Below the pieces are notes generated by a model. It worked only from the letters and a program-made list of their open reading frames with translations, ran no database searches and had not been told where the DNA came from. Positions 19,045 through 27,322 of a stretch of 64,000 nucleotides of DNA are shown piece after piece. The stretch covers positions 18,580 to 82,579 of the forward strand of contig CBDDBX010000023.1 of the NCBI GenBank assembly GCA_965225955.1, read 5' to 3'. The translations under genes were made by a program, and so were the position numbers. Source of the DNA: CBDDBX01 sp965225955 (GTDB taxonomy: Bacteria; Acidobacteriota; Aminicenantia; UBA2199). The stretch's first letter is position 1, and each line of letters begins with the position of its first letter.

Positions 19045-19110
19045 TGTCAAGATAAGCGACACCACATAAAAGTTGACAAAAAAATAATAATAATGTAAGA
19101 ATTTATATAA

Positions 19111-20040
19111 ATGCGAAATAAAAAGAAAAATAGAACATATTCTGTATTAATAGTGTCTGACGCCACATCTACAAATAAAGAGTTCAGTATATCGTCAAAA
19201 CTTATAAAAAACTCAATATTTGCAGTTTCAGTACTGCTGCTTTTTTTCGGTTTTGTTATTTTTGATTATCTGACAATTTCATTTGATAAAGAGAAGATGA
19301 AACAGCTTCAGAATAAAAACGAAACCCAGGCAGCACTTATTACAGATCTCAGTTCTAAAATGAGTAGCCTGAATCAGAGCCTTCAGGAACTCAATTCATT
19401 TAAGAAAAAAATTCTTGTTGCTACAGGCCTGACTTCTCCTTATGCTCTTAAAGAAGTTGGAAGAGGGGGTCCTGCTACATCAGCAATAATAAACCAGCAG
19501 CTTTCAGAAGTACCTGCTACAGCTAACTCGACAATTCAAAACAACAATATAACTGCTATGGCAGACAACTATCTTAAAGAAACCAAAGAGATAGGTAAAA
19601 CCTTCAGAAATGTTGAAAAAGTCATTGATGTCCAGAAGATAAGACTTGCCTCTATTCCTTCTATATGGCCAACTTCAGGCTATATATCAGATAGTTACGG
19701 AATGAGAACTCATCCAATAACAGGTAAACGTGAATTCCACCCGGGTCTTGATATTGCAACACAGCTTGGCAACCCGATTATTGCACCGGCAAACGGAGTT
19801 GTTCTCCAGGCTGAGTTTCAAAGATACATGGGAAACATGATACTTATTGATCATGGTTTTGGATACACGACAAGATATGGTCATCTTGCCAATTTCAATG
19901 TCAAAGAAGGCGATCCGGTAACCAGAGGGCAGGTTATAGGATATGTTGGTAACACAGGCAGAAGTACTGCACCTCACCTTCATTATGAAGTCAGAATTCA
20001 CGGAGTTCACAAGAATCCATTTAACTTTATCTGGGATTAA
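19111..20040 (+). CDS. M23 (LytM-type) family cell-wall metallopeptidase
   Basis: 309 residues. A short basic N-terminus is followed by one transmembrane segment (about 30-52), a coiled coil (about 60-110), and a C-terminal LytM domain with FHPGLDIA (zinc His and Asp) and HLHYEVRIHG (catalytic and zinc His). Both halves of the active site are present, so it is likely an active endopeptidase cutting peptidoglycan cross-links from the periplasmic face, or a divisome regulator of this architecture. No good ribosome site precedes ATG 19111; a leaderless or weakly translated transcript is possible. Followed after 20 nt by the YprB-like gene. Confidence 0.88.
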   Translation: MRNKKKNRTYSVLIVSDATSTNKEFSISSKLIKNSIFAVSVLLLFFGFVIFDYLTISFDKEKMKQLQNKNETQAALITDLSSKMSSLNQSLQELNSFKKKILVATGLTSPYALKEVGRGGPATSAIINQQLSEVPATANSTIQNNNITAMADNYLKETKEIGKTFRNVEKVIDVQKIRLASIPSIWPTSGYISDSYGMRTHPITGKREFHPGLDIATQLGNPIIAPANGVVLQAEFQRYMGNMILIDHGFGYTTRYGHLANFNVKEGDPVTRGQVIGYVGNTGRSTAPHLHYEVRIHGVHKNPFNFIWD

Positions 20041-20060
20041 GCTCCCGATTCCCCTGGCTT

Positions 20061-21350
20061 ATGAGTAAACTCAGACGCAAACTGGAACATCTGAATCCCG
20101 GAATTATCACTGAAAAGAATTCAGATTCTGTATCTGCACCGCTTACAAACAGGGAAAAGCTTGAAAGACTGGTAAATAGTAAACTCAAAAATAAATCCAT
20201 CATCAAAGAGCCTTCCAGTGAGCCAACACACGCTGTACCGGAAGAGCCCTTTACTGTTTACAACTACTTTTATCATAAAACAGAAGTCTTTGGTGCTGTA
20301 CAACTACAATCCTGGTACAAAACCAGCTCTGTAACTCCGTCAATTATTGGAAACACACCGGAATTATCGTCAATATCTCCTGGAGAATACCTTTTCTTTG
20401 ATACTGAAACCACAGGTCTTTCAGGAGGCACTGGTACTCTCCCGTTTATGTATGGTTTTGGATGGCTGGAAGACGAAGGTTTTTCTGTAGCTATATATAT
20501 GCTGAATGATCCATCTGAAGAAGAGCTTTTTCTTACAGAAATCGAAAACTTCTTAAAACAACACAAATTCAAAGCTCTTGTTACATATAACGGTAAGTCA
20601 TTTGACCTTCCACTAACCGAAACAAGACTACTGCTCCACAGGAAGAGATCAGTGTTAACAGACCTGGAGCACCTTGATCTTCTATACCCCGCAAGAACAA
20701 TTTGGAAGAATACTTACGAATCCAGAAAACTGGGGTACCTTGGAGACATTCTTCTGGGGATATCAAGAGAAGACGATGTTGATGGAAGCATGATCCCTTC
20801 TATATATAACAGTTATATAAGAACAGGCAATTTTAACCTGATTAAAGACGTAATAGAGCATAATGCACTTGACCTTGTAGGACTCAATGCCCTGATGTTG
20901 CTGGTCACCATCTATGTTGAATCAGAAGGTGAAGATACTGCACACCATGGCGAGAGGCTTGGAGTAGCTATTATACTGGAACAGGCAGGTCATATCGATG
21001 CTGCTGAAAAAGTATACAGAAAGCTTATAGATTTCTTTCCTGAAGATGAAATAACCAGAATTGCAGTGAGGCGGCTGGCTGACCTTAAAAAAAGACAGAA
21101 GCTCTTTCCTGAAGCTAAAGAGCTCTGGTCATCTCTGGCAGGAGAAATAGACAAGACTTCAGTCAGAGAGCTTGCTATTCATTACGAGCACCGTGAGAAG
21201 AATCCCCACAAGGCTCTCTACATAATTGAATCAGTTATAGATACTCTGGAGCTTACTCCAAAACAGATGGAAGACATGCAGAAGCGTATGTTAAGATTGA
21301 AGAATAAAATCTCCAACAACTCAGCTTCATCTGATTCAACAAAAAGTTAA
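20061..21350 (+). CDS. YprB-like RNase H-fold exonuclease with C-terminal TPR-like helices
   Basis: 429 residues. The central domain has the DEDD-type exonuclease motifs: FFDTETTGLSGG (Exo I), TYNGKSFDLPLTETR (Exo II) and EHNALDLVGL (Exo III region). This is the ribonuclease H-like family typified by Bacillus YprB, whose precise substrate is not settled to my knowledge. The last ~130 residues are helical and repeat-like (AEKVYRKLIDFFPEDE and following), consistent with TPR units. Twenty nt after the M23 gene and probably cotranscribed. The next gene, rpsU, has its own promoter. Confidence 0.8.
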   Translation: MSKLRRKLEHLNPGIITEKNSDSVSAPLTNREKLERLVNSKLKNKSIIKEPSSEPTHAVPEEPFTVYNYFYHKTEVFGAVQLQSWYKTSSVTPSIIGNTPELSSISPGEYLFFDTETTGLSGGTGTLPFMYGFGWLEDEGFSVAIYMLNDPSEEELFLTEIENFLKQHKFKALVTYNGKSFDLPLTETRLLLHRKRSVLTDLEHLDLLYPARTIWKNTYESRKLGYLGDILLGISREDDVDGSMIPSIYNSYIRTGNFNLIKDVIEHNALDLVGLNALMLLVTIYVESEGEDTAHHGERLGVAIILEQAGHIDAAEKVYRKLIDFFPEDEITRIAVRRLADLKKRQKLFPEAKELWSSLAGEIDKTSVRELAIHYEHREKNPHKALYIIESVIDTLELTPKQMEDMQKRMLRLKNKISNNSASSDSTKS

Positions 21351-21436
21351 TTTTATATCTATTCCTATTAAACTCTCTACATCAGTGTTTTCAGGCTTTC
21401 ATTACAGAAAAATTAACTTCATCCTAACTAAAACTC

Positions 21437-21465
21437 TTGACAGACCCGGAAGAATATTGTATAAA
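21437..21465 (+). promoter_or_regulatory. rpsU: Consensus sigma70 promoter for rpsU and the tRNAs
   Basis: TTGACA (21437-21442), 17-nt spacer, TATAAA (21460-21465), 38 nt before the rpsU start: one of the strongest promoter matches in the window. It probably also serves the two downstream tRNA genes. Confidence 0.8.
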
Positions 21466-21503
21466 TTAGACCAGCAGCCAGCTAAAAAGGAGTGTGATAA
21501 ATC

Positions 21504-21707
21504 GTGGCTTACGTTGAAGTAAATCCTGGTGAATCTTTTGATAGCGCATTAAGAAGATTCAAGAGAAAAGTACAGCAGGAAGCTATCATTAAAGACGTTA
21601 AGAAACATACTGTTTACCTGAAACCAGGTGAAAAGAAACGCCTTAAAATAGCTCAGGCTCAGAAAAGAATGCGTAAACGTATCAGAAGAGATTATTCTGA
21701 TTTTTAG
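21504..21707 (+). CDS. rpsU: 30S ribosomal protein S21
   Basis: 67 residues, normal length. The basic, arginine-rich sequence with AYVEVNPGESFDSALRRFKR and the tail RMRKRIRRDY is diagnostic of bS21, which binds the 30S platform near the anti-Shine-Dalgarno region. The start is GTG 21504 preceded by AAAAGGAG about 11 nt upstream. It stands alone with its own promoter, followed by tRNA-Pro 14 nt after the stop. Confidence 0.95.
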   Translation: MAYVEVNPGESFDSALRRFKRKVQQEAIIKDVKKHTVYLKPGEKKRLKIAQAQKRMRKRIRRDYSDF

Positions 21708-21721
21708 ATAAGATATTAGAT

Positions 21722-21796
21722 CGGGGTGTGGCTCAGTCTGGCTAGAGTATCGGTTTTGGGAACCGAGGGTCGCAGGTTCGAATCCTGCCACCCCGA
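21722..21796 (+). tRNA. tRNA-Pro (anticodon TGG)
   Basis: Cloverleaf by eye: acceptor CGGGGTG pairs with CACCCCG, anticodon loop TTTGGGA gives TGG, T arm has GGTTCGAATC, discriminator A. CCA is not encoded (TTTT follows). Sits 14 nt after rpsU. Confidence 0.95.
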
Positions 21797-21812
21797 TTTT
21801 TTTAAATAACAT

Positions 21813-21885
21813 GCACCCGTAGCTCAATGGATAGAGCAACTGACTTCTAATCAGTAGGTTGGGCGTTCGAGTCGCTCCGGGTGCG
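21813..21885 (+). tRNA. tRNA-Arg (anticodon TCT)
   Basis: Acceptor GCACCCG pairs with CGGGTGC; anticodon arm ACTGA/TCAGT with loop CTTCTAA gives TCT; T arm has GTTCGAGTC. CCA is not encoded; a T6 run follows and could end the transcript. Confidence 0.95.
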
Positions 21886-21957
21886 TTTTTCCTTCCCCCC
21901 TCTTTACAACTCACCAAAAACGATATATTCTGAGTATTTTAATATACGGAGGATTAT

Positions 21958-22593
21958 ATGACCAGCAATTTCCTTAAAGAGAGAACTGAAGTAGCTTCTT
22001 TCATGACAAGATTATATACAAAAGATCTCACTACCTGTTCAGGTGGAAATATAAGTATGAAAATTGACGACAATCTTGTTGCCATAACCCCTTCCCAGGT
22101 TGATAAGGGCAACCTCACTCCTGATGATATAGGAATAGTGGAACTTAACGGAACCAACCACACCCCCTCTCTCAAATTAAGCATGGAAACCGGAATGCAT
22201 CTGGAAGTATACAAAACCAGACCTGACATTTCGGCTATTGTCCATGCGCATCCTGTTACAGCAACCAGTTTCACGGCATCTGACAAAAAAATCTGCACTG
22301 AATTAACCGGAGAAACATGGGCGCTGCTTCAGGAACCTGTATTTGCTCCTTACGCCCTGATGGGAAGTCAGCAGCTTGCTGTAAATGTTGCTGAAGCCGC
22401 AGGTAAAGGCGATATAGTTATGATGGAGAATCATGGTATTCTAACTGTAGGCACTTCACTTTTTGCCGCTTATAACCGTCTCGAAGTACTTGAATCCGCT
22501 GCAAGAATAACATTGATAACTCATCTTCTGAATACCCCAGTCCCACTTAACACTGATAAGCAGCAGGCAATTAACGAACTATTTAAACATTAA
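21958..22593 (+). CDS. Class II aldolase/adducin family protein (L-fuculose-phosphate aldolase-like)
   Basis: 211 residues, the size of FucA/AraD-type enzymes. TCSGGNISMK near residue 25 is the phosphate-binding start, METGMHLEVY holds the acidic residue region, IVHAHPVTAT supplies two zinc histidines and MENHGILTVG the third. It is therefore likely an active zinc aldolase or epimerase cleaving a sugar 1-phosphate. The exact sugar cannot be decided: fuculose-1-phosphate, rhamnulose-1-phosphate and methylthioribulose-phosphate enzymes share these motifs. It starts at ATG 21958 with CGGAGG upstream and is alone, followed by a hairpin. Confidence 0.83.
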   Translation: MTSNFLKERTEVASFMTRLYTKDLTTCSGGNISMKIDDNLVAITPSQVDKGNLTPDDIGIVELNGTNHTPSLKLSMETGMHLEVYKTRPDISAIVHAHPVTATSFTASDKKICTELTGETWALLQEPVFAPYALMGSQQLAVNVAEAAGKGDIVMMENHGILTVGTSLFAAYNRLEVLESAARITLITHLLNTPVPLNTDKQQAINELFKH

Positions 22594-22626
22594 CCGGATT
22601 TTATATCTGAATTCTATAGAAGAACG

Positions 22627-22651
22627 CAGGCATCAATAAACACGATGCCTG
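22627..22651. terminator. Hairpin between convergent genes
   Basis: CAGGCATC (22627-22634) pairs with GATGCCTG (22644-22651) around a 9-nt loop, between the ends of the aldolase and the small minus-strand gene. Neither strand has a proper T run, so termination is only suggested. Confidence 0.35.
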
Positions 22652-22674
22652 TAGAAACGGGTGTAACAGCGAAC

Positions 22675-23034
22675 TCAGAGTCTCTTTTCTCTCATACTAT
22701 CAGCAGTTGTAAGAATACGTCTGTAATTTGCAGCAACCCCTTCAACCTTACTTCTGGTAACTTCAGAAAGCACGATATCCTCTCCAATATAATCAGCAAA
22801 GATATCATCAAGCTTGAGTTGCTTTTTCATCAGTATTTCGTCTACATCAGCCCGTTTATGAGTAAACCCAAGCACTTTCCTCAACATAAGTTCATCCCTG
22901 ATACCACCAAAAATCAGATATATTGTATAAAAACTAAGAGCATAGTCTTCTCTAAAACTTTTTTCTATTTTTATTTCAGGGCTATCAAGATAGTCAACAA
23001 TTCTTAATAAGAGTTCTTTCTGTGTCAAAATCAT
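22675..23034 (-). CDS. Uncharacterised small protein
   Basis: I do not recognise this protein. From ATG 23034 it has 119 residues; the start is chosen because AAGGGGAAG lies just upstream, while the in-frame ATG at 23067 has no ribosome site. It is soluble, charged and mostly helical in appearance, without cysteine clusters, signal peptide or membrane segment. A hydrophobic patch (YALSFYTIYLIF) lies near residue 35-45. It is a single-gene unit facing the aldolase and divergent from the symporter. Confidence 0.55.
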   Translation of the reverse strand: MILTQKELLLRIVDYLDSPEIKIEKSFREDYALSFYTIYLIFGGIRDELMLRKVLGFTHKRADVDEILMKKQLKLDDIFADYIGEDIVLSEVTRSKVEGVAANYRRILTTADSMREKRL

Positions 23035-23184
23035 AATCAGCTTCCCCTTCACATAATATAATTTCAAACACTACATATGTCCACAGCCAACCTCCCGGAT
23101 ATTCACTTTCAGGCACCTCATAAAATATCCGATATAAGACTTTAAAATTCTAAACTATGATATAATCCTGAATCCGGGAATAAA

Positions 23185-24636
23185 ATGTTTACTCTTAATA
23201 TCCAGACTATAGTTGTTGCAATTTACTTTCTGATCATTACTCTTGCCGGCTGGTTCACCAGGAAGCTTTCAAAAAGCAGTTCAGACTATCTGATTGCCGG
23301 CAGAAATCTTGGACTAACCTTATGCACCGTCTCAATTGTAGGCGAGTGGCTGGGGGGCATGAGCACTGTAGGGACAGCCGAAAAGGCCTATACCAGCGGA
23401 CTTTTCCCAATATGGTACAATTTCTCAACCGCTCTCGGAATGCTTCTCTTTGGCAAATTCATTGCAGTAGAGTATCGTAAAAGAGAGGTGCACACTGTAG
23501 GAGAGATGCTGGAAAAAATGTATAGCCGGAGAACAAGGCTCATCATTTCATTATGTTTTATTGCGGCATTTGTTATTCTTGGATATATTCAACTACAGAC
23601 AATTGGAAGTATTGCAGCCCAGATTCTCAGAATAGATTTCAATACAGCAATAATTATATCCGGCATTATTGTTACAATATATGTCTATCTTGGTGGCATG
23701 AAATCCATTGCCCTGACCAATCTTATTCACGTAATAATGCTTTATATTACACTGGCAATAATTTTTACAATCATTATGATGAAAACCGGTGGTCCCACAG
23801 GACTTGCAGAAAAGCTTACCAGCACACTTTCGCCGGAAGAAGCATCTGCTTTTCTTAATCCTTTTTCAAAAGGACCAGGTCAGGTTCTGGCATGGGTGAT
23901 AGGCGGGATTCTGGCTGGCTTTGCTTCCCAGGCATCAATTCAGCCGGTTTTTGCTGCAAGGAATATTGAAACAGCAAAGAAATCAGCCTATCTGAGTGCA
24001 CTTTTTATTGCTCCCGTTGGGATAGTTATAGCTACAGCATCACTGGCAGTTAAAGCGGGGATTGCAGGTAGCATGCCACCTACAGCAAAAGAGACACTAC
24101 CTTTCCTTCTAATGAGACCGGATCTGTTTCCACCCTGGATCAGCGGAGTAGCAATTGCAGGCATTCTGGCTGCAATATTATCAACAATTGCTCCGGTTAT
24201 GTTTTCTGTAAGCACAATAATAACAAAAGATCTATACAACCTGCTTACAGGAGAAAGAAGAAAGGACAGCCAGTTACTGAAAGTATCCAGAACCTCTGTT
24301 CTTGTCATAGGAGCCATAACAATTCCAATGGCACTGTTCTTTAAAGGCGGAATACTTGATACAGCGTACATCACCTACGCAATTCGCGGCTCTGCTGCTC
24401 TGGCAATTATTACTGCATTAAGATTTACAAAAAAAGGACAGTCACTACTCTCTTCCACTGCAGTTATATATGCAACAATCCTCTCAACAATTGCAGCTAT
24501 ACTTCTACCGGTATTTAAGCAGGAACTTTTTTCATTAACCGGAATCACCATAGATAAGGTATACGGTTCAATTGGGACTTTTATAATATCCTCTCTAATA
24601 ATAACCATAGTAGAGAAGAGGAGAAAGGCAGCTTAA
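23185..24636 (+). CDS. Sodium:solute symporter family (SSF) transporter
   Basis: 483 residues with about 13 hydrophobic segments, the SSF (LeuT-fold) pattern. DYLIAGRNLGLTLCTVS near residue 35-50 followed by GEWLGGMSTVGTAEKAYTSG is the characteristic N-terminal region of this family, and GGMKSIALTNLIHVIM lies at about 175. It would use the sodium gradient to import a small solute; substrates range from sugars to carboxylates and amino acids, and none can be assigned here. No catabolic genes adjoin. An extended -10 (TGATATAAT, 23158-23166) stands just upstream of ATG 23185, with no clear -35. Confidence 0.85.
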   Translation: MFTLNIQTIVVAIYFLIITLAGWFTRKLSKSSSDYLIAGRNLGLTLCTVSIVGEWLGGMSTVGTAEKAYTSGLFPIWYNFSTALGMLLFGKFIAVEYRKREVHTVGEMLEKMYSRRTRLIISLCFIAAFVILGYIQLQTIGSIAAQILRIDFNTAIIISGIIVTIYVYLGGMKSIALTNLIHVIMLYITLAIIFTIIMMKTGGPTGLAEKLTSTLSPEEASAFLNPFSKGPGQVLAWVIGGILAGFASQASIQPVFAARNIETAKKSAYLSALFIAPVGIVIATASLAVKAGIAGSMPPTAKETLPFLLMRPDLFPPWISGVAIAGILAAILSTIAPVMFSVSTIITKDLYNLLTGERRKDSQLLKVSRTSVLVIGAITIPMALFFKGGILDTAYITYAIRGSAALAIITALRFTKKGQSLLSSTAVIYATILSTIAAILLPVFKQELFSLTGITIDKVYGSIGTFIISSLIITIVEKRRKAA

Positions 24637-24648
24637 AAAAGCTGCCTT
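24625..24648. terminator. Bidirectional hairpin between symporter gene and dnaK
   Basis: AAGGCAGCTT (24625-24634) and AAGCTGCCTT (24639-24648) form a perfect 10-bp stem with a 4-nt loop that overlaps the symporter stop codon. A pyrimidine-rich tract follows on the minus strand; the plus-strand tail is weaker. Confidence 0.5.
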
Positions 24649-24706
24649 CTCAGTTTCAGCCGGCTACAAGAGCCAGCTGTAATTTATCGGAAGCGTCAAC
24701 TTCGGA

Positions 24707-26632
24707 CTATTTTTTATCCATATCTTCGTATTCAGCGTCGATAACTTCGCCTTCTTCAGCATCTGTTTTTGTCTGTGATGCTGAATCCTGCTGAGCATTT
24801 TCCTCAGCTGGAGCTTCTTCACCTTCAGGTGGAGCAGCATTTTTATAAAGCTCTGTAGAAAGTTTCTGACTTAACTCATTGATCTTCTCAATTTCAGCTG
24901 AAATACGATCATTGTCATCACTTTCAGAAGCCTCTTTGGCATCTTTTACTGCCTTCTCAACTTCTGCAGTCATATCTTCTGGTAGCTTATCTTTATTTTC
25001 ACTAACAAGCTTTTCTAGACCATAAGCAAGCTGGTCCAGTTTGTTTTTGTTCTCTACAGCCTCTTTTTTCTTCTTATCTTCTTCTCTGTTTTTCTCAGCA
25101 TCTTTTACCATCTGATCAATCTCTTCTTCTGAAAGACCACTTGATGATGTAATAGTAATTGCCTGCTGTTTCTTGGTACCCAGATCCTGAGCAGTAACAT
25201 TCAGAATACCATTCGCATCTATATCAAAGGTAACTTCAACCTGAGGAACTCCTCTTGGTGCTGGTGGAATTCCTGTAAGAGTGAATTTGCCAAGAGTTCT
25301 GTTATCTTTAGCCATCTCTCTTTCACCCTGCAGAACATGAATTTCAACACTTGCCTGATTATCATCAGCAGTTGTGAATGTTTCAGTTTTCTTTGTAGGG
25401 ATTGTAGTATTCTTTTCAATGAGTTTATGACAGATTGAACCAAGAGTTTCAATACCAAGTGAAAGAGGTGTAACATCAAGAAGAAGAATATCTTTTGCTT
25501 CTCCCCCAAGAACACCACCCTGAATCGCTGCGCCTGAAGCAACAACTTCGTCAGGATTAACACCTTTACCAGGCTCTTTTCCAAAATACTCCTTAACCAT
25601 CTGCTGAACAAGAGGAATTCTTGTTGAACCACCAACAAGGATAACTTCTTTAATATCAGATACAGATACGCCTGCATCTTTAACAGCAATCTTACAAGGC
25701 TCAAGTGAACGTTTGATGGTATCACCTACAAGCTGTTCAAACTTTGATCTTGAAAGTTTCATAACAAGGTGCTTCGGACCTGAAGCATCTGCAGTGATAA
25801 AAGGCAGATTTATTTCAGTTTCAACTGTTGTTGAAAGTTCAATCTTAGCTTTTTCTGCTGATTCTTTAAGTCTCTGAAGAGCCATCTTATCTGCTGAAAG
25901 ATCAATGCCCTGATCTTTTTTGAACTCTTCAATAATCCAGTTAATAAGTAACTGGTCAATATTATCACCACCAAGGTGAGTATCACCATTGGTTGATTTA
26001 ACTTCTACAACATTTTCGCCAATTTCAAGAATAGATACATCAAATGTACCACCACCGAAGTCATAAACAGCAATAAGCTGATCCTGCTTCTTATCCATAC
26101 CATAAGCGAGTGCCGCTGCGGTAGGTTCATTAATAATACGTTTAACATCAAGACCGGCGATTTTACCAGCATCCTTGGTAGCCTGTCTCTGTGCATCATT
26201 AAAATACGCAGGAACAGTAATAACTGCTTCAGTAACAGTTTCACCAAGATAATCTTCTGCAGCCTCTTTCAGCTTCTGCAGAACAAGAGCTGAAATTTCA
26301 GGTGCTGAATACTCTTTATCTCCAACACTTACTCTTGCACCATCTTTCGGACCCTTAACTACTTTATAAGGAACCATTTTGATCTCTTCAGCAACTTCTG
26401 AGTATCTGCGACCCATGAAGCGCTTGATTGAATATATTGTGTTCTCAGGATTTGTAACTGCCTGACGTTTCGCAACCTGACCAACCAGACGCTCACCATC
26501 TGCAGTGAATCCTACTACTGAAGGAGTTGTTCTTCCGCCTTCAGCATTCTGAATTACTTTTGCTTCACCTTTCTCCATAACTGAAACACAGGAGTTGGTT
26601 GTTCCTAAGTCGATACCTATTATTTTACCCAT
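24707..26632 (-). CDS. dnaK: Hsp70 chaperone DnaK
   Basis: 641 residues from ATG 26632, which has GAGGAGG upstream; an upstream in-frame ATG at 26689 lies on the -35 element and is not the start. Actin-like ATPase domain: GIDLGTTNSCVSVME, YDFGGGTFDVSILE, VGGSTRIPLVQ. Substrate-binding domain with DVTPLSLGIETLG and a helical lid; acidic tail EEGEVIDAEYEDMDKK. It binds exposed hydrophobic peptides and cycles with DnaJ and GrpE. Neither partner gene is nearby, so dnaK is a single-gene unit here. It has a vegetative-type promoter; no CIRCE-like repeat was seen. Confidence 0.98.
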   Translation of the reverse strand: MGKIIGIDLGTTNSCVSVMEKGEAKVIQNAEGGRTTPSVVGFTADGERLVGQVAKRQAVTNPENTIYSIKRFMGRRYSEVAEEIKMVPYKVVKGPKDGARVSVGDKEYSAPEISALVLQKLKEAAEDYLGETVTEAVITVPAYFNDAQRQATKDAGKIAGLDVKRIINEPTAAALAYGMDKKQDQLIAVYDFGGGTFDVSILEIGENVVEVKSTNGDTHLGGDNIDQLLINWIIEEFKKDQGIDLSADKMALQRLKESAEKAKIELSTTVETEINLPFITADASGPKHLVMKLSRSKFEQLVGDTIKRSLEPCKIAVKDAGVSVSDIKEVILVGGSTRIPLVQQMVKEYFGKEPGKGVNPDEVVASGAAIQGGVLGGEAKDILLLDVTPLSLGIETLGSICHKLIEKNTTIPTKKTETFTTADDNQASVEIHVLQGEREMAKDNRTLGKFTLTGIPPAPRGVPQVEVTFDIDANGILNVTAQDLGTKKQQAITITSSSGLSEEEIDQMVKDAEKNREEDKKKKEAVENKNKLDQLAYGLEKLVSENKDKLPEDMTAEVEKAVKDAKEASESDDNDRISAEIEKINELSQKLSTELYKNAAPPEGEEAPAEENAQQDSASQTKTDAEEGEVIDAEYEDMDKK

Positions 26633-26666
26633 AAAATATCCTCCTCGATAAATAACTGATTCTACT

Positions 26667-26694
26667 ATTATACTCAAATTAAACCCCATGTCAA
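26667..26694 (-). promoter_or_regulatory. dnaK: Consensus sigma70 promoter of dnaK
   Basis: Minus strand TTGACA (26694-26689), 16-nt spacer, TATAAT (26672-26667), 34 nt before the ATG. Both hexamers are perfect consensus. No heat-shock sigma motif or CIRCE inverted repeat is evident between promoter and gene. Confidence 0.8.
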
Positions 26695-26794
26695 CAAGTG
26701 ACTAAAACTTTATAAAATAAATGTGAGTCATTCACTATCAAGTTTCACAAAAAAGAATACAAAGAACACTAGCTGCTAACTTAAGGCTTATTGG

Positions 26795-27187
26795 ACTTTC
26801 TAAGACCACCCCGCCTGGAGTACCAGGCACCCCTCCTTATTACAGCCATATTTACGAATTATAATCTCAGAATTTTGCCCATAATTTATAAGTCGCCAGA
26901 ACAATTTGTGATGGAAAGGAGGGGATTTTTGCTATTCAGCAGCAATTTGTGCAGCTATCTTATCAGGTGAACAGCAATTTTTAAACTTACTCCTTATGAA
27001 TCAGCAGTAACTGTTTAAGACAAACAGAAATCCCCTCCTTTACGCACACAACTGTATTGGCGAATCACCTTATTTAAAAATCAGATGGAAAACTCATAGT
27101 TCGTAAAACATCAAAAATCAAGGAGGGGGGGCAGCAAACTGAGAGCTTTAGCGAATCAGTGTAGCTGGCGGGGTGGTCCCGAAAAGT
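26795..27187. mobile_element. MITE-like nested palindromic element (~393 bp)
   Basis: The gap between dnaK and the propeller/AraC gene holds a long imperfect palindrome with no plausible coding frame. The ends match as inverted repeats (17 of 21 positions), containing GACCACCCCGCC (26804-26815) and GGCGGGGTGGTC (27167-27178). Inside them CCCCTCCTT (26830-26838) pairs with AAGGAGGGG (27120-27128), and inside those a perfect 14-bp pair AAAGGAGGGGATTT (26915-26928) / AAATCCCCTCCTTT (27028-27041). Local G/C content of these blocks differs from the AT-rich surroundings. I saw no target-site duplication. A non-autonomous transposable element or a large structured RNA fits best. Confidence 0.6.
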
Positions 27188-27322
27188 ACTATAACATTTA
27201 GAATAAAATCTGATTGAGCAAAAAATGCTTAAGCTAGTGGCGTTCCTGCCTGCCTATATTTGTCTTTGTTCTTTGTGCCCTTATAAGCACGGATTGATTA
27301 ATGATTACAATATCTTAGTGAG

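Noticed and set aside
19073..19101. Plus-strand promoter TTGACA-17-TAAGAA for the M23 gene
   Set aside because: The -10 is poor and it would place the start site almost on the ATG; kept only as a remark.
21549..21917. Minus-strand open frame across both tRNA genes and rpsU
   Set aside because: Its predicted peptide (GATRTPNLLIRSQ, VAGFEPATLGSQ) is the familiar antisense translation of tRNA genes; the tRNAs and S21 fully explain the region.
26633..26689. N-terminal extension of DnaK to ATG 26689
   Set aside because: The extension overlaps the -10 and -35 elements, and GAGGAGG supports ATG 26632.
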